From Casimicrobium huifangae (GTDB lineage Bacteria > Pseudomonadota > Gammaproteobacteria > Burkholderiales > Casimicrobiaceae): a stretch of DNA of 64,000 nucleotides. The translations under genes were made by a program, and so were the position numbers. The notes beneath the pieces are model-generated. The model made no database searches. It was given only the letters and a program-made list of their open reading frames with translations, and was not told where the DNA came from. The DNA lies in contig NZ_CP041352.1 of NCBI RefSeq assembly GCF_009746125.1, forward strand, positions 248,001-312,000, given 5' to 3'. Shown one piece after another: positions 1 to 8,030 of the stretch. How positions within the stretch are numbered: the stretch's first letter is position 1; every line of letters begins with the position of its first letter.

Positions 1-510
1 GTGGTGGCGGGCAAGGACGCCGAGCAGGCGATCGACCCGCGTAACGCCTTCATCATGACCACCATGCTGCGCGACGTGGTGCGCGCCGGCACCGCCGCCA
101 AGGCGATGGCGCTAGGCCGTGGCGATCTGGCTGGCAAGACGGGCACCACCAACGACAGCGTGGACGCCTGGTTCGCCGGATTCAATCAGTCGCTGGTGGG
201 CGTCGCCTGGGTTGGCTTCGACCAGCCGAAGTCGCTTGGCGAACGCGAGACCGGTGGCGGCGTTGCGCTGCCGATCTGGATCAACTACATGAAGACGGCG
301 CTGAAAGGCGTGCCGGAAATCCCGCTCAAGCCGCCGGGCGGCGTGGTCAGCGCCACGGTCAGCGGCGACGGCGAGGGGCTGGTGGATACTGGTGCGGTGT
401 CGGACTGGTTCTACTCCGAGTTCCCACCGCGCCGCTTTGTCGATCCGCTCACCGGCAACGAAGGCGGTCGCAGCAAGCAGGACGAAGAGGTGCGGCAGCA
501 GCTGTTCTGA
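1..510 (+). CDS. mrcA: Penicillin-binding protein 1A, C-terminal part (5' end outside window)
   Basis: This is the last 169 residues of a class A penicillin-binding protein, the bifunctional peptidoglycan glycosyltransferase/transpeptidase of the inner membrane. The visible part is the end of the transpeptidase domain. The KTGTT box (third active-site motif of the penicillin-binding fold) is at visible residues 46-50, followed by the usual DAWFAGF segment and the GG(G)VALPIW region. The C-terminal stretch after about residue 110 is Gly/Pro/Val-rich and then acidic, as in PBP1A tails. The catalytic SxxK and the glycosyltransferase domain lie upstream of the window. The first codon shown is not the real start. 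The family call is secure; PBP1A rather than another class A PBP is inferred from the tail. Confidence 0.9.
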   Translation: MVAGKDAEQAIDPRNAFIMTTMLRDVVRAGTAAKAMALGRGDLAGKTGTTNDSVDAWFAGFNQSLVGVAWVGFDQPKSLGERETGGGVALPIWINYMKTALKGVPEIPLKPPGGVVSATVSGDGEGLVDTGAVSDWFYSEFPPRRFVDPLTGNEGGRSKQDEEVRQQLF

Positions 511-552
511 CAGGCGCCAAAGCCTCGTCCACGCGGCGCCTGCCCGATCCCT

Positions 553-1092
553 ATGGCCCACGAACGCGCTACGCTGGCGGCGACGGCCGCCCGCATCATT
601 GTCGAATCCGAGCTGACCGACTGGGCGCTGGCGCGCCGCAAGGCAGCGGCCGAACTCGGGCTCGCCGCACACGGCACGCCACAGCCCTCCGACGCCGAAA
701 TCATCGCCGAAATCCAGACTTGGCAAGCGCTTTACGGCGGCGCGGAGTGGGTGGCCCAACTGCGGGCGCAGCGCGAGTACGCGCTGGAGGCGATGCAGGC
801 CTTGCAGCGCTTCAATCCGGCACTGGTTGGCCCGGTGGCCGAGGGCTGGGCGCATGCCGGCAGCGAAATCCGCATCGAGCTGACACCCGACAACCCCAAA
901 GAAGTCGAGTACGCGTTGATCGACCTCGACGTCGAGTTCACGCCGCATCTCGGTCGCGATGGCGTGGCGCAGTACGAAATCGTCGATGGCGACTGGCCGA
1001 TGCGGCTGGTCGTGCGCGAAGGCGGGCGCGCGCCCGACCCACGCCACAAGCATCGTCTCAGCGGCTCGCAACTGCAGCAGCTTTTGCGCTAA
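553..1092 (+). CDS. Conserved protein of unknown function
   Basis: A 179-residue soluble protein with no signal peptide or membrane segment. The N-terminal third is helical and basic (RKAAAELG at about residues 29-36). The C-terminal half is acidic and looks like a beta-rich domain (IELTPDNPKEVEYALIDLD). It follows the PBP1A gene by 42 bp on the same strand and may be co-transcribed. From memory, similar short proteins sit next to PBP1A in other betaproteobacteria, sometimes named nucleotidyltransferase, but no nucleotidyltransferase motif is visible here. The stop codon lies inside the first copy of the palindromic repeat family, so the last four codons are encoded by the repeat. Confidence 0.75.
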   Translation: MAHERATLAATAARIIVESELTDWALARRKAAAELGLAAHGTPQPSDAEIIAEIQTWQALYGGAEWVAQLRAQREYALEAMQALQRFNPALVGPVAEGWAHAGSEIRIELTPDNPKEVEYALIDLDVEFTPHLGRDGVAQYEIVDGDWPMRLVVREGGRAPDPRHKHRLSGSQLQQLLR

Positions 1093-1190
1093 AGCCCTAT
1101 TTGAAAAGGGCTCAGGGCCTCAAACGGCAATAGTCGACTATTGCCGTTTCTTGCCCATACGCCATATGCCGCCGTAGCTCCGCTGAAAAG
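1081..1190 (+). repeat. Palindromic element copy A (110 bp, GTCGAC-centred)
   Basis: Imperfect palindrome centred at 1135.5. It begins CTTTTGCGC and ends GCTGAAAAG. The GGGC (1115-1118) and GCCC (1153-1156) arms are equidistant from the centre. The inner 28 bp (1122-1149) form a perfect palindrome around GTCGAC. The left end overlaps the last codons and stop of the preceding gene. A separate small hairpin, AGCCCT (1093-1098) with AGGGCT (1107-1112), lies in the left half. Confidence 0.85.
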
Positions 1191-1348
1191 CTGACTATCG
1201 TCCTGTGCTGACGAAGCCGCAGCCGAACAAATCGTTACAAACGATAAGGCGATGAAACCGCTTGTTTTGCGCTGCCGCGAGTCCATGTAGCGGTCAGGCG
1301 CTGAAGAGCGTTTCTTCCTCCTCATCACATTCAGCAAGGAATCAGGAC

Positions 1349-1798
1349 ATGAAAAAGATCGTGAAATCCGCCCTCATTGCATCCACGCTCATCGCGGCCG
1401 GCGCCAGCCTCGCCCACGACGGCCCGATGGGTGGCGACGGCATGCACAAGGGCATGGGGCCGATGGGCCAGGGCATGGGCATGCAGCGCCAGCCGGTCGA
1501 CATCGCCAAAATTTTGAACCTCGACGCCGCCCGCGCCGACAAGGTCAACGCCATCCTCGCCGACGAACGCAAGGAGCGTCAAGCGCTGTGGGAGTCGCGC
1601 AAGACCGCCGGCCATGACGACGCCAGCAAGCAGGCCTTCCGCGACAAGATGATCGCCCTGCGCGACAGTACCAAGACCAAATTGACCGCAGTGCTCACTG
1701 CCGATGAACTGCAGAAGCTGCGTGACGCTACCGCCGGGCACCGCATGCATCGTGGCCACGGGCCGCAGCCGCAGGGTGGCGAACACAAGCACGGCTAA
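1349..1798 (+). CDS. Spy/CpxP-like periplasmic protein
   Basis: A 149-residue exported protein. An N-terminal signal peptide (MKKIVKSALIASTLIAAGASLA) is followed by a Met/Gly/His-rich segment (about residues 25-50) and a helical region. The periodic charged helices and the LTADELQKL segment resemble the LTxxQ motifs of Spy/CpxP, periplasmic chaperones and stress sensors. The first ATG preceded by AAGGA and followed by a clean signal peptide was chosen. The Met/His-rich segment could bind metal (inference). It is one of two related genes in tandem; a terminator follows. Confidence 0.8.
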   Translation: MKKIVKSALIASTLIAAGASLAHDGPMGGDGMHKGMGPMGQGMGMQRQPVDIAKILNLDAARADKVNAILADERKERQALWESRKTAGHDDASKQAFRDKMIALRDSTKTKLTAVLTADELQKLRDATAGHRMHRGHGPQPQGGEHKHG

Positions 1799-1820
1799 CC
1801 GCGCACGACCCAGTCACCAA

Positions 1821-1852
1821 CCCCGGCCGCTTCACGGCGCCCGGGGTTTTTT
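1821..1852 (+). terminator. Rho-independent terminator after the first Spy-like gene
   Basis: CCCCGG (1821-1826) pairs with CCGGGG (1841-1846), followed immediately by TTTTTT. It begins 22 bp after the stop codon. Confidence 0.8.
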
Positions 1853-2057
1853 GTTGCCAGCAGCAACTGCGTGATCGTCCGCGAACACACTTTCTTACAA
1901 ACCAGCTGGTCCAATCGCGGCTTTTTTCCGTCGTCGAGCGTTCAAATAGTCACCAAGGCAATCAGCGCTACCCAACCCCCTTACTCTGACCGGCAGCGCT
2001 CCGTTTCATCAAGAACCGCGTGACGGAAGTCACCACGCCAACGAAAGAGAGACCGCA

Positions 2058-2426
2058 ATGAAACTGTTCAAGACCACCCTCATCGCAGCAGCATTGCTTG
2101 CTACCGGCGCCGCATTCGCAGGCCCTGGCGGCATGGGCATGCATCAGCCGGGCGAGCGCATCGTCAAGATTCTCAATCTCGATGCCAACCGCGCGGCACA
2201 GGTGACCGCCATCATGACCGACGCGCAGAACCAGCGCCGTACCGTGTTCGAGTCGATGAAAGGCAAGCGCGGCGATCCGGCCGCCCGCGAAGCCGCCCAC
2301 GCACAGATGAAAGCCATCGGCGACGGCACCAAGGCCAAGCTTGCGCAAGTGCTGACCCCGGACGAAATGGCCAAACTGAAGGAAGCACGCAAGGCGATGC
2401 GCGGCCACGGACCCGCCCGCGGCTAG
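2058..2426 (+). CDS. Spy/CpxP-like periplasmic protein, second copy
   Basis: A 122-residue exported protein with signal peptide MKLFKTTLIAAALLATGAAFA. It shares with the gene at 1349 the segment (I)VKILNLDANRAAQV, a helical charged middle and an LTPDEMAKLKEA motif near the end, so the two are paralogues. The Met/His-rich linker is much shorter here. A purine-rich RBS (GAAAGAGAG) precedes the ATG. Its own terminator follows, so it is probably a single-gene unit. By family it should be a periplasmic chaperone-like or stress-response protein; the specific role is unknown. Confidence 0.8.
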   Translation: MKLFKTTLIAAALLATGAAFAGPGGMGMHQPGERIVKILNLDANRAAQVTAIMTDAQNQRRTVFESMKGKRGDPAAREAAHAQMKAIGDGTKAKLAQVLTPDEMAKLKEARKAMRGHGPARG

Positions 2427-2448
2427 ACGACAACGCCAAAAGGAAAAA

Positions 2449-2475
2449 GGCAAGCCCGCAAGGCTTGCCTTTTTT
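2449..2475 (+). terminator. Rho-independent terminator between convergent genes
   Basis: AGGCAAGCC (2449-2457) pairs perfectly with GGCTTGCCT (2462-2470), followed by a run of T to 2475. It separates the second Spy-like gene from the convergent delta-60 gene that ends at 2492. Confidence 0.9.
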
Positions 2476-2491
2476 GCGCGCGGCGCGCGCG

Positions 2492-4036
2492 TTAGCGGTT
2501 GGTGCGCATGCCGCAGTGCAGGTTCAGATAATCGCGAATGCTGTCCCAATCCGCTCGCGTTGCGCTTGGGCTGAAGGTGATGCCGTTGGTGACCGCCGTG
2601 CCGGTGAGGCCCATCGCCGCGCGCGAGAACAGCAGGCCGTCGGTGGTCGCCAATATTGCACCATCGCCGTCAATGTCCATTGTGCAGCGGGCGCCAGTGT
2701 AGGCATCGCCCTGAAACCGGTTCACGCAAAAGTCGTAGTTGGCGCCCGTTGATGCCGAGCAAACGGATGCAACGATGATGCCGCCATCGGCCTCCAGCGC
2801 AACTGCGCTGCCCAGGCTCACTCCGCCACTTGGCGCGAAGATGAATTTGCCGTTGCCGCTGCCAGCGATGTCAAAACTCGCGTCAAGCTCGCCGTATGAA
2901 TCAAGGCGTGCCAGACAGAGCTTGGTTCGCGCCTCGGCGGCGACATAGCAGCCGCCGACCACAACGATTTTTCCATCCGGTGCGAGGGCACTGGCGTAGG
3001 CGCTGCTGCCATCGGCGGAGACAGCGAAGCTGAACTTGCCACTTCCCGCTGCACCTGGGCCGCGGAACGAGTTGTCGAGCCCGGGAATGTTGGGGTTTTT
3101 GCGCAGGAAGCAGAACTCACGGACGCTCGAGGCGTTGTCACACTCGCCAACGACCACCACCTTGCCGTCGGGTTGAAAGTGTGCAGACGACACCATGTCA
3201 GTGCTGGGACCAATAGCGGTGGTCGTTCCCAGCGCGTTATTGGTGCCGTTGTGATTGAAGCCTTCAAAGCAGAAGTCATCGCTGCATCCGCCGACAACAT
3301 AGAAGCTGTTGTCTGGCGTGAGCAAAATCGAATTTCCGTAATCCACTCCAGCCGTGCGGCTCTTGATGAACCGGCCGTTGCTGGACAAATTGGGGCCCAC
3401 CAGTGTGCTGTCCCACGCGCCGGTCGGCGTGAAGCGCGCCACACAAAACTCGGTGCTGGCACCTTCGACACAAGCCCCGGCCACGATGATGCGACCATCT
3501 GCCAGAAGCGCCATCGACCGCAGGATGTCGTTGCCGAGCCCTATCGCGATGTGGAAACGGCCAGCGCCGGTGCCATTCGGCCCGACAAACGTCGGGTCGA
3601 GCGCTCCTGCGCTGGAATATCGTGCGAGGCAAAAATTCCTTTTGCCGCCGCTGGCTGCACTGTCACACGTCCCGGCAACCACAATCTTGCCGTCCGGTTG
3701 AATGGCAATGGCCAGTATGTTGTCGTTCCCCGGACCGATGAACGTGAGCAGCTTGCCGGTGCTGTTGAAGCTGGTGTCGAGCGAGCCGTCTTTGTTGAGG
3801 CGAACGATGCAGACGTAATAGAACGAGGGGTTCTTGCAGGCGCCGGCGACCACGATTTTTCCATCGGGCTGAATGGCCACCGCCGACGGTTGATCGTCGG
3901 TGGTGTTCGACGGGGTGAAGTAGATCGCACCGTGCGCTGCGGCAAACGCCGCGTCGTGCCCCCCAGGCATGGCGTGAGTGCGTGTGAGCAGCGTGAGCGA
4001 AAGCAACAGCAACGAAACAAATCGAAGCAGCTTCAT
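2492..4036 (-). CDS. Secreted seven-repeat delta-60 propeller protein with dockerin-like tail (1)
   Basis: 514 residues. Signal peptide (about 1-22, ending THA) is followed by seven delta-60-type repeats. They are recognised by the QPDGKIVVAG-like strand (variants ADGRIIVAG, PDNSFYVVG, PDGKVVVVG, EADGGIIVAS) and the LDxSF(N/D/G) turn. Seven repeats fit a closed seven-bladed beta-propeller. Most repeats carry one Cys just after the VVAG strand and a second in the next strand (xFCLxR), suggesting one disulfide per blade. The last ~66 residues form a tail: Cys, an acidic loop DIDGDG...TTD, a GLLxxR helix, LGL-like turn, and a closing Cys (LHCGM). The loop resembles type I dockerin calcium loops. 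Function unknown; probably extracytoplasmic structural or binding. Confidence 0.8.
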   Translation of the reverse strand: MKLLRFVSLLLLSLTLLTRTHAMPGGHDAAFAAAHGAIYFTPSNTTDDQPSAVAIQPDGKIVVAGACKNPSFYYVCIVRLNKDGSLDTSFNSTGKLLTFIGPGNDNILAIAIQPDGKIVVAGTCDSAASGGKRNFCLARYSSAGALDPTFVGPNGTGAGRFHIAIGLGNDILRSMALLADGRIIVAGACVEGASTEFCVARFTPTGAWDSTLVGPNLSSNGRFIKSRTAGVDYGNSILLTPDNSFYVVGGCSDDFCFEGFNHNGTNNALGTTTAIGPSTDMVSSAHFQPDGKVVVVGECDNASSVREFCFLRKNPNIPGLDNSFRGPGAAGSGKFSFAVSADGSSAYASALAPDGKIVVVGGCYVAAEARTKLCLARLDSYGELDASFDIAGSGNGKFIFAPSGGVSLGSAVALEADGGIIVASVCSASTGANYDFCVNRFQGDAYTGARCTMDIDGDGAILATTDGLLFSRAAMGLTGTAVTNGITFSPSATRADWDSIRDYLNLHCGMRTNR

Positions 4037-4201
4037 CGTTTTGAACCCTCATTTATTTGGCGCCGCAGCGAGGCTGACGCCTTGATTTCTGGTCTATCCA
4101 GGCGGAAAGACGAAGTGCCTTGTCCGTTTGCGCCAGGCGCCGGCTCTTTAGTGAAGCCAGCAGCAAACCACCTCAGCGCCGCTGTTCTGCCCGCCACGTC
4201 G

Positions 4202-5721
4202 CTACGGGATCACCATCGCGCATTGCGTCACCAGATAGGTGCGGATCGCAGCCCAGTTTGAACGCAGCGCGTTGGGCGCAAACGTGATGCCGCTGGTCAC
4301 CGCGCTGCCCGTCATGCCCAGCGCGATGCGCGCATGCATGAGTGAATCGGTCGTTGCCGACACCACACCGTCGCCGTCGATATCAAGCGAACAGTTGCGC
4401 GCCTCCGACGGGAAACCGTGGTAGCGCGCCACCAGAAAATCGCCTTTGGTACTGTCTCCTGACTGCGCCTGTGGTGCCGCCAGCACTACCTTGCCATCGG
4501 GTTGCATGACGGCTGCGCTCCAGCCACGCGCTTGGCCGTCGATATACCAGCTACCGGCCAGCGGCGAAATCATAGCGGCAACAAGTGCGCCAGCAGGGGA
4601 GTAGTAGAACGCCCTGCGGCCATCAATACCAGCGCCTGGATTGGACCACCCGGCCAGAACAAAGCTGCCGTCAAAAGCCAGCGCGAGTCCACCGGAAAGG
4701 GTCTCGTACGACGTCGTTCCGCCGGGGCCAAAGACGCCCCGGTGGCGAACGACGCGTCCAGCGTGCCGTCCGGGTTGTAACGCGCACCGCAAGTCGCTGA
4801 ACCGCACTCCGCACCGACCAGAATCTTGCCGTTGTGCAGCAGCGCCAGGCTGTAGGCGCGATTGTGCATGCTGGCCACCGCCTGGGTCACGACACGGCCG
4901 CTTCCACCGCCGAAGGTTCCGTCGAGCGCAGTGCCATTGGCAAGAAAGCGGGCGACACAAATGTTGTCATACGTACCCGCGTCGCAATAGCCCGCCGCCA
5001 CGATTTTGCCGTCGGTCTGGATGGCAACCGCATTGGCGCCCTGATTGATGGCACCGCCGCCGAAGGAAGCCGTCACCATCCCTGTGGTGTTGAAAGTGGT
5101 GTCCAGTGTGCCGTTGGCATTGAGCCGGACAAGACAAAAGTCGGCCGCCGTCGGGCTCGCGAATCCCGTGCACACACCGGCCAGCACAATCTTGCCATCG
5201 GTTTGCAGTGCCACTGCTTTAGCAACATCGCCACCGCTGGTCACATTGGGCAAAGTCCAGCCCGCGCTGGTGCCGAATGCACTGTCGAGGCTGCCGTCGG
5301 CCATGAACCGGGCCGCGCACATGGTTGCGGTCAGGCCAACAATGCAGTTGCCCACCACCACAATCTTGCCATCCGGTTGCAACGCCGCACTGTAGGCTGT
5401 GAGAGTGGTGCTGGCCCGTGTCTCGTTGACTCGTCCGCCGATGCCGAAGCTGCTGTCGAGCGTCCCGTCCGTGTGATAACGCACCAGGCAGAAATTGTTG
5501 TCACAGGCGCCCACCACCACGATCTTGCCGTCGGGTTGCAGCATCATCGCGCGGGCACGGTCGTCACCGGCACCGGTACTCACCGCTGTCGAGACAAAGC
5601 CGACACCACCAAACGAGGTATCGAGGCTGCCCGGCGTTTGCGCCAGCGCGGCCGGCAATGGGCCGACCGTGAGCACGACCAGCATGAGACACCAGAAACT
5701 GCGGTTCGAGCGAATCAACAT
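4202..5721 (-). pseudogene. Frameshifted delta-60 propeller protein with dockerin-like tail (2)
   Basis: The reading frame opens at the ATG at 5721 with a signal peptide (MLIRSNRSFWCLMLVV...AALA) and encodes repeats 1-5. It then shifts frame in the CCCC run at 4737-4740. Repeats 6 and 7 (AFDGSFVLAG, QPDGKVVLAA) and the dockerin-like tail (CSLDIDGDG...TQCAM) continue in another frame to 4202. Restoring one base gives SFATG-GVFGPGG and joins the halves cleanly, giving seven repeats as in its paralogues. The coding quality on both sides suggests a recent mutation, programmed slippage or a sequencing error in the homopolymer. A GTG at 5769 would extend the N-terminus but places the signal peptide internally. 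Without the shift the gene would encode about 506 residues. Confidence 0.75.
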
Positions 5722-5790
5722 GATTGTCCGATCATCAAGAGCCTGTGCCGTGACACACGATAAGGCCACCTGCTCAGTTTGGTTGCAGCG

Positions 5791-5940
5791 TTACGGCAAA
5801 AGCATCCCGCAGTGTGTCACCAAAAAGTTGCGGATCGCCGTCCAGTTGCTTCGTGTTGCACCAGCAGCAAGATTACGCCGATGCCAATGAGCTTCCACCG
5901 AATTGGGCTGAAGCCAGTCCGTCGGAGGCGGCGCAGGACA
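5791..5940 (-). pseudogene. Decayed remnant of a dockerin-like tail
   Basis: The end of this stretch translates as ATRSNWTAIRNFLVTHCGM plus LLP, clearly homologous to the last residues of the two preceding family members (RSNWAAIRTYLVTQCAM; W..IRDYLNLHCGM). Upstream, fragments of the loop remain (PPPTDWL in place of ATTDGLL), but the acidic DxDxDG part is gone and the spacing is short by about six residues. No propeller is attached. The best reading is a deleted seventh delta-60 gene lying directly upstream of the frameshifted copy. The rest of the gap 5722-6141 shows no other gene. Confidence 0.6.
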
Positions 5941-6141
5941 CTCCGACACTCGGCCTGAGGACGCCCATTTGCTGAAAGGACGTCCAATCCGGCGAAAACG
6001 CGCCAACGAGCAATCGTCAATTAACCATTTGTAACGTGGCTCCACCGGCGCGGTGGCGGCAGCGCATCGCCGGCTGCCTATACTCAGCGAAGTACGTTGC
6101 ACCGTACAGTGTGCAGCGCAGCGCGGTAAGGAGCCTTGGAC

Positions 6142-7209
6142 ATGGCTGACATCTTCGCAGGTATCGACGGCACCACGCCAGACAAGTCGAAGGCGCGCCA
6201 CATCATGGACCCCTTCGACAACGCGATGACCTTCATCGGCAAGTTGTATGAAGGCAGCGTCGCCAATGGCGGCAGAGCGGGTGCGCGCTATGACCCGGCG
6301 CAGCCCAACTACGACAAGCACTGGTTCGCCGGCCCTGATCTTGGTGGCTTCATGGTGCCGCAATGCGTGAGCTGGCCGATCGAATTCATCCTCAAGCGCC
6401 GCCGTGCGCTCGGCGGCAACCCGCGCATTACGGTAGCGGGCTACAGCCGTGGCGCGTACTCTGCATTGCGCGTCTGTCAGGCCCTGGGCAAGGCCGGCGT
6501 AACGGTCGATCAGCTGATCCTGATTGATTGCGTCAAGGTAACGCTTGGTTTGACCGAGGCGTCGATCGGTCAGATCATTGATCAATACGACGACAGCTTT
6601 GATACGGCAACGGAAGCCAAACGGCTCGGCCCGCAGTACGTCATCAGCCGCGGCGAGAAGAACGACGTCCGCTCTGTCCGCGTCGCCGACGCCTATGGTC
6701 GTCGCATGGAAAACGAGATCTACCGCGAGAACAGTGCGGCACGGCAAAAGGGTTCGTGGAACGCGGTGGACAATCCTGGCAGCTTCGTGGTGCCCGGCAA
6801 CGTCAAGCACACCATCAGCATGCAACGCGATCCGGGAGTGTTGTCGCGCGACTGGACCATGGGCGTGTCTCCGGTGGAATCGGGTGGCTCGCTGTCGCGC
6901 AGATACTTCTTTCTTACTCACTCCGGCATGGGCGGCATGCCGTTCCGGGGTGATCTGCCGACCCGCGAAACGACCGCCGTGCGCGAATGGAAGGCTTGCC
7001 GTCTCGCAGCACAATGGCTGAAGAACCAGATTGCTGGCAGCGGCGCCTTCGGTTACTTCAAGCATCCGACACTTGAATCAGAGGAGCCACCGCAGTGGTG
7101 GCTCATGCATGATCGCATTCGCAGCCAGCAGGCGGACTATGACCGCATGTATCCGTCCGGCGGCTCAGCGACTGCCCCGATACCCGCATGGGAGCGCAAG
7201 GGCGGTTAG
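6142..7209 (+). CDS. Predicted alpha/beta-hydrolase, lipase-like
   Basis: 355 residues, no signal peptide. The N-terminus MADIFAGIDGTTPD resembles the opening strand of DUF2235/Tle-type hydrolases. The GYSRGAYSA segment at about residues 107-115 fits the GxSxG nucleophile elbow, and DQLILIDCVKV at about 126-136 fits the next core strand. The C-terminal part contains a conserved-looking HSGMGGMPFRGD segment that could supply the catalytic His. The ATG at 6142 is chosen because TAAGGAG lies 8 bp upstream. No immunity gene or type VI secretion gene is adjacent, so an effector role is not supported. It sits on the opposite strand inside the delta-60 cluster. The hydrolase fold is likely; the substrate is unknown. 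Confidence 0.65.
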   Translation: MADIFAGIDGTTPDKSKARHIMDPFDNAMTFIGKLYEGSVANGGRAGARYDPAQPNYDKHWFAGPDLGGFMVPQCVSWPIEFILKRRRALGGNPRITVAGYSRGAYSALRVCQALGKAGVTVDQLILIDCVKVTLGLTEASIGQIIDQYDDSFDTATEAKRLGPQYVISRGEKNDVRSVRVADAYGRRMENEIYRENSAARQKGSWNAVDNPGSFVVPGNVKHTISMQRDPGVLSRDWTMGVSPVESGGSLSRRYFFLTHSGMGGMPFRGDLPTRETTAVREWKACRLAAQWLKNQIAGSGAFGYFKHPTLESEEPPQWWLMHDRIRSQQADYDRMYPSGGSATAPIPAWERKGG

Positions 7210-7316
7210 CGCTGGTCGCGGTGCTGTTGCCCGGTGTTCGCTTGCGCTGGCTGACATTGCCGCCTAGCATTGCGGGCAACAAAATCTGCGACCACACCGT
7301 TCCGGGGGTATCCGTC

Positions 7317-7961
7317 ATGCGTAAACATCTGCTCGCGCTGGCACTGGCCAGCGTTTCCACGCTGGCACTGGCGGCTCCGTTTCAGAACGGCAGCTTCGAG
7401 ACCGGGACACTGAACAATACCGGGTCGTTTGACACCCTGGCAACCGGCTCCACCGCAATTACCGGCTGGACTGTGATCGGCGATGGCATCGACTACATGG
7501 GGGCGGCCTGGACCGCCGCTGCCGGATCGCGCTCGATCGACACACTGTCCTGCGGTGTCAGCGGCGGCGTAAGCCAGACCTTCGACACCGTTGCCGGCGG
7601 CACTTACGTGGTCAGTCTTGCCCTGGCCGGCAACCCGGACGGCGGCGTCAAGACGCTGGTGGCTTCAGCCGCCAGCGCCACTGCAAACTTCACGTTCAAC
7701 ACGGCGGGCCGCAGCGGCTCCAATATGGGCTGGACCACCGTCAGCTTTGCCTTCATCGCCACGGGCAGTACAACGACACTGTCACTGCTCGGTGGGGTAC
7801 AAGGTGGCGGCAACAGCTGTGCGGGCGCGGCGATTGACAACGTCAGCGTCACCCAGATTTCAGGCCCCGCAGCGGTGCAGTTGGGTGGCGGGTTGGGCGG
7901 AGCCGCTCTAATCGCAGCGGCAACCTGGCTGGGCCTGCGCCGCCGCCAGCGGCAAGGCTGA
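7317..7961 (+). CDS. Secreted choice-of-anchor C-type protein with C-terminal membrane anchor
   Basis: 214 residues. Signal peptide (MRKHLLALALASVSTLALA) is followed by a beta-sandwich-like domain starting APFQNGSFETGTL, with GWTVIGDGIDYMGAAW and an IDNVSVTQ ending. These are the hallmarks of choice-of-anchor C / DUF642-like secreted domains. The C-terminus has a hydrophobic stretch (about residues 187-206) followed by LRRRQR, the layout of a C-terminal sorting signal, although a PEP motif is not visible. GGGGG lies about 7 bp before the ATG. The anchor type is uncertain; PEP-CTERM-like processing by an exosortase is only a possibility, and no exosortase is in the window. Confidence 0.7.
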   Translation: MRKHLLALALASVSTLALAAPFQNGSFETGTLNNTGSFDTLATGSTAITGWTVIGDGIDYMGAAWTAAAGSRSIDTLSCGVSGGVSQTFDTVAGGTYVVSLALAGNPDGGVKTLVASAASATANFTFNTAGRSGSNMGWTTVSFAFIATGSTTTLSLLGGVQGGGNSCAGAAIDNVSVTQISGPAAVQLGGGLGGAALIAAATWLGLRRRQRQG

Positions 7962-8030
7962 CGGCAAGACGCACTGGTTGATGGCGACGGTGGCGCCGCC
8001 TGCGCCATCTTGCGCCGTGATCGCTCCTGC

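Noticed and set aside
3173-4261. Plus-strand open frame opposite the first delta-60 gene
   Set aside because: Composition mirrors the repeats on the other strand; no signal, RBS or domain.
5941-7065. Long minus-strand open frame opposite the hydrolase gene
   Set aside because: Only its last ~50 codons resemble a known module; the rest is antisense to a gene with a good RBS and a recognisable fold, and its composition is shadow-like.
7317-7961. Calling a PEP-CTERM motif
   Set aside because: The hydrophobic stretch and Arg cluster are present but no PEP tripeptide is seen.
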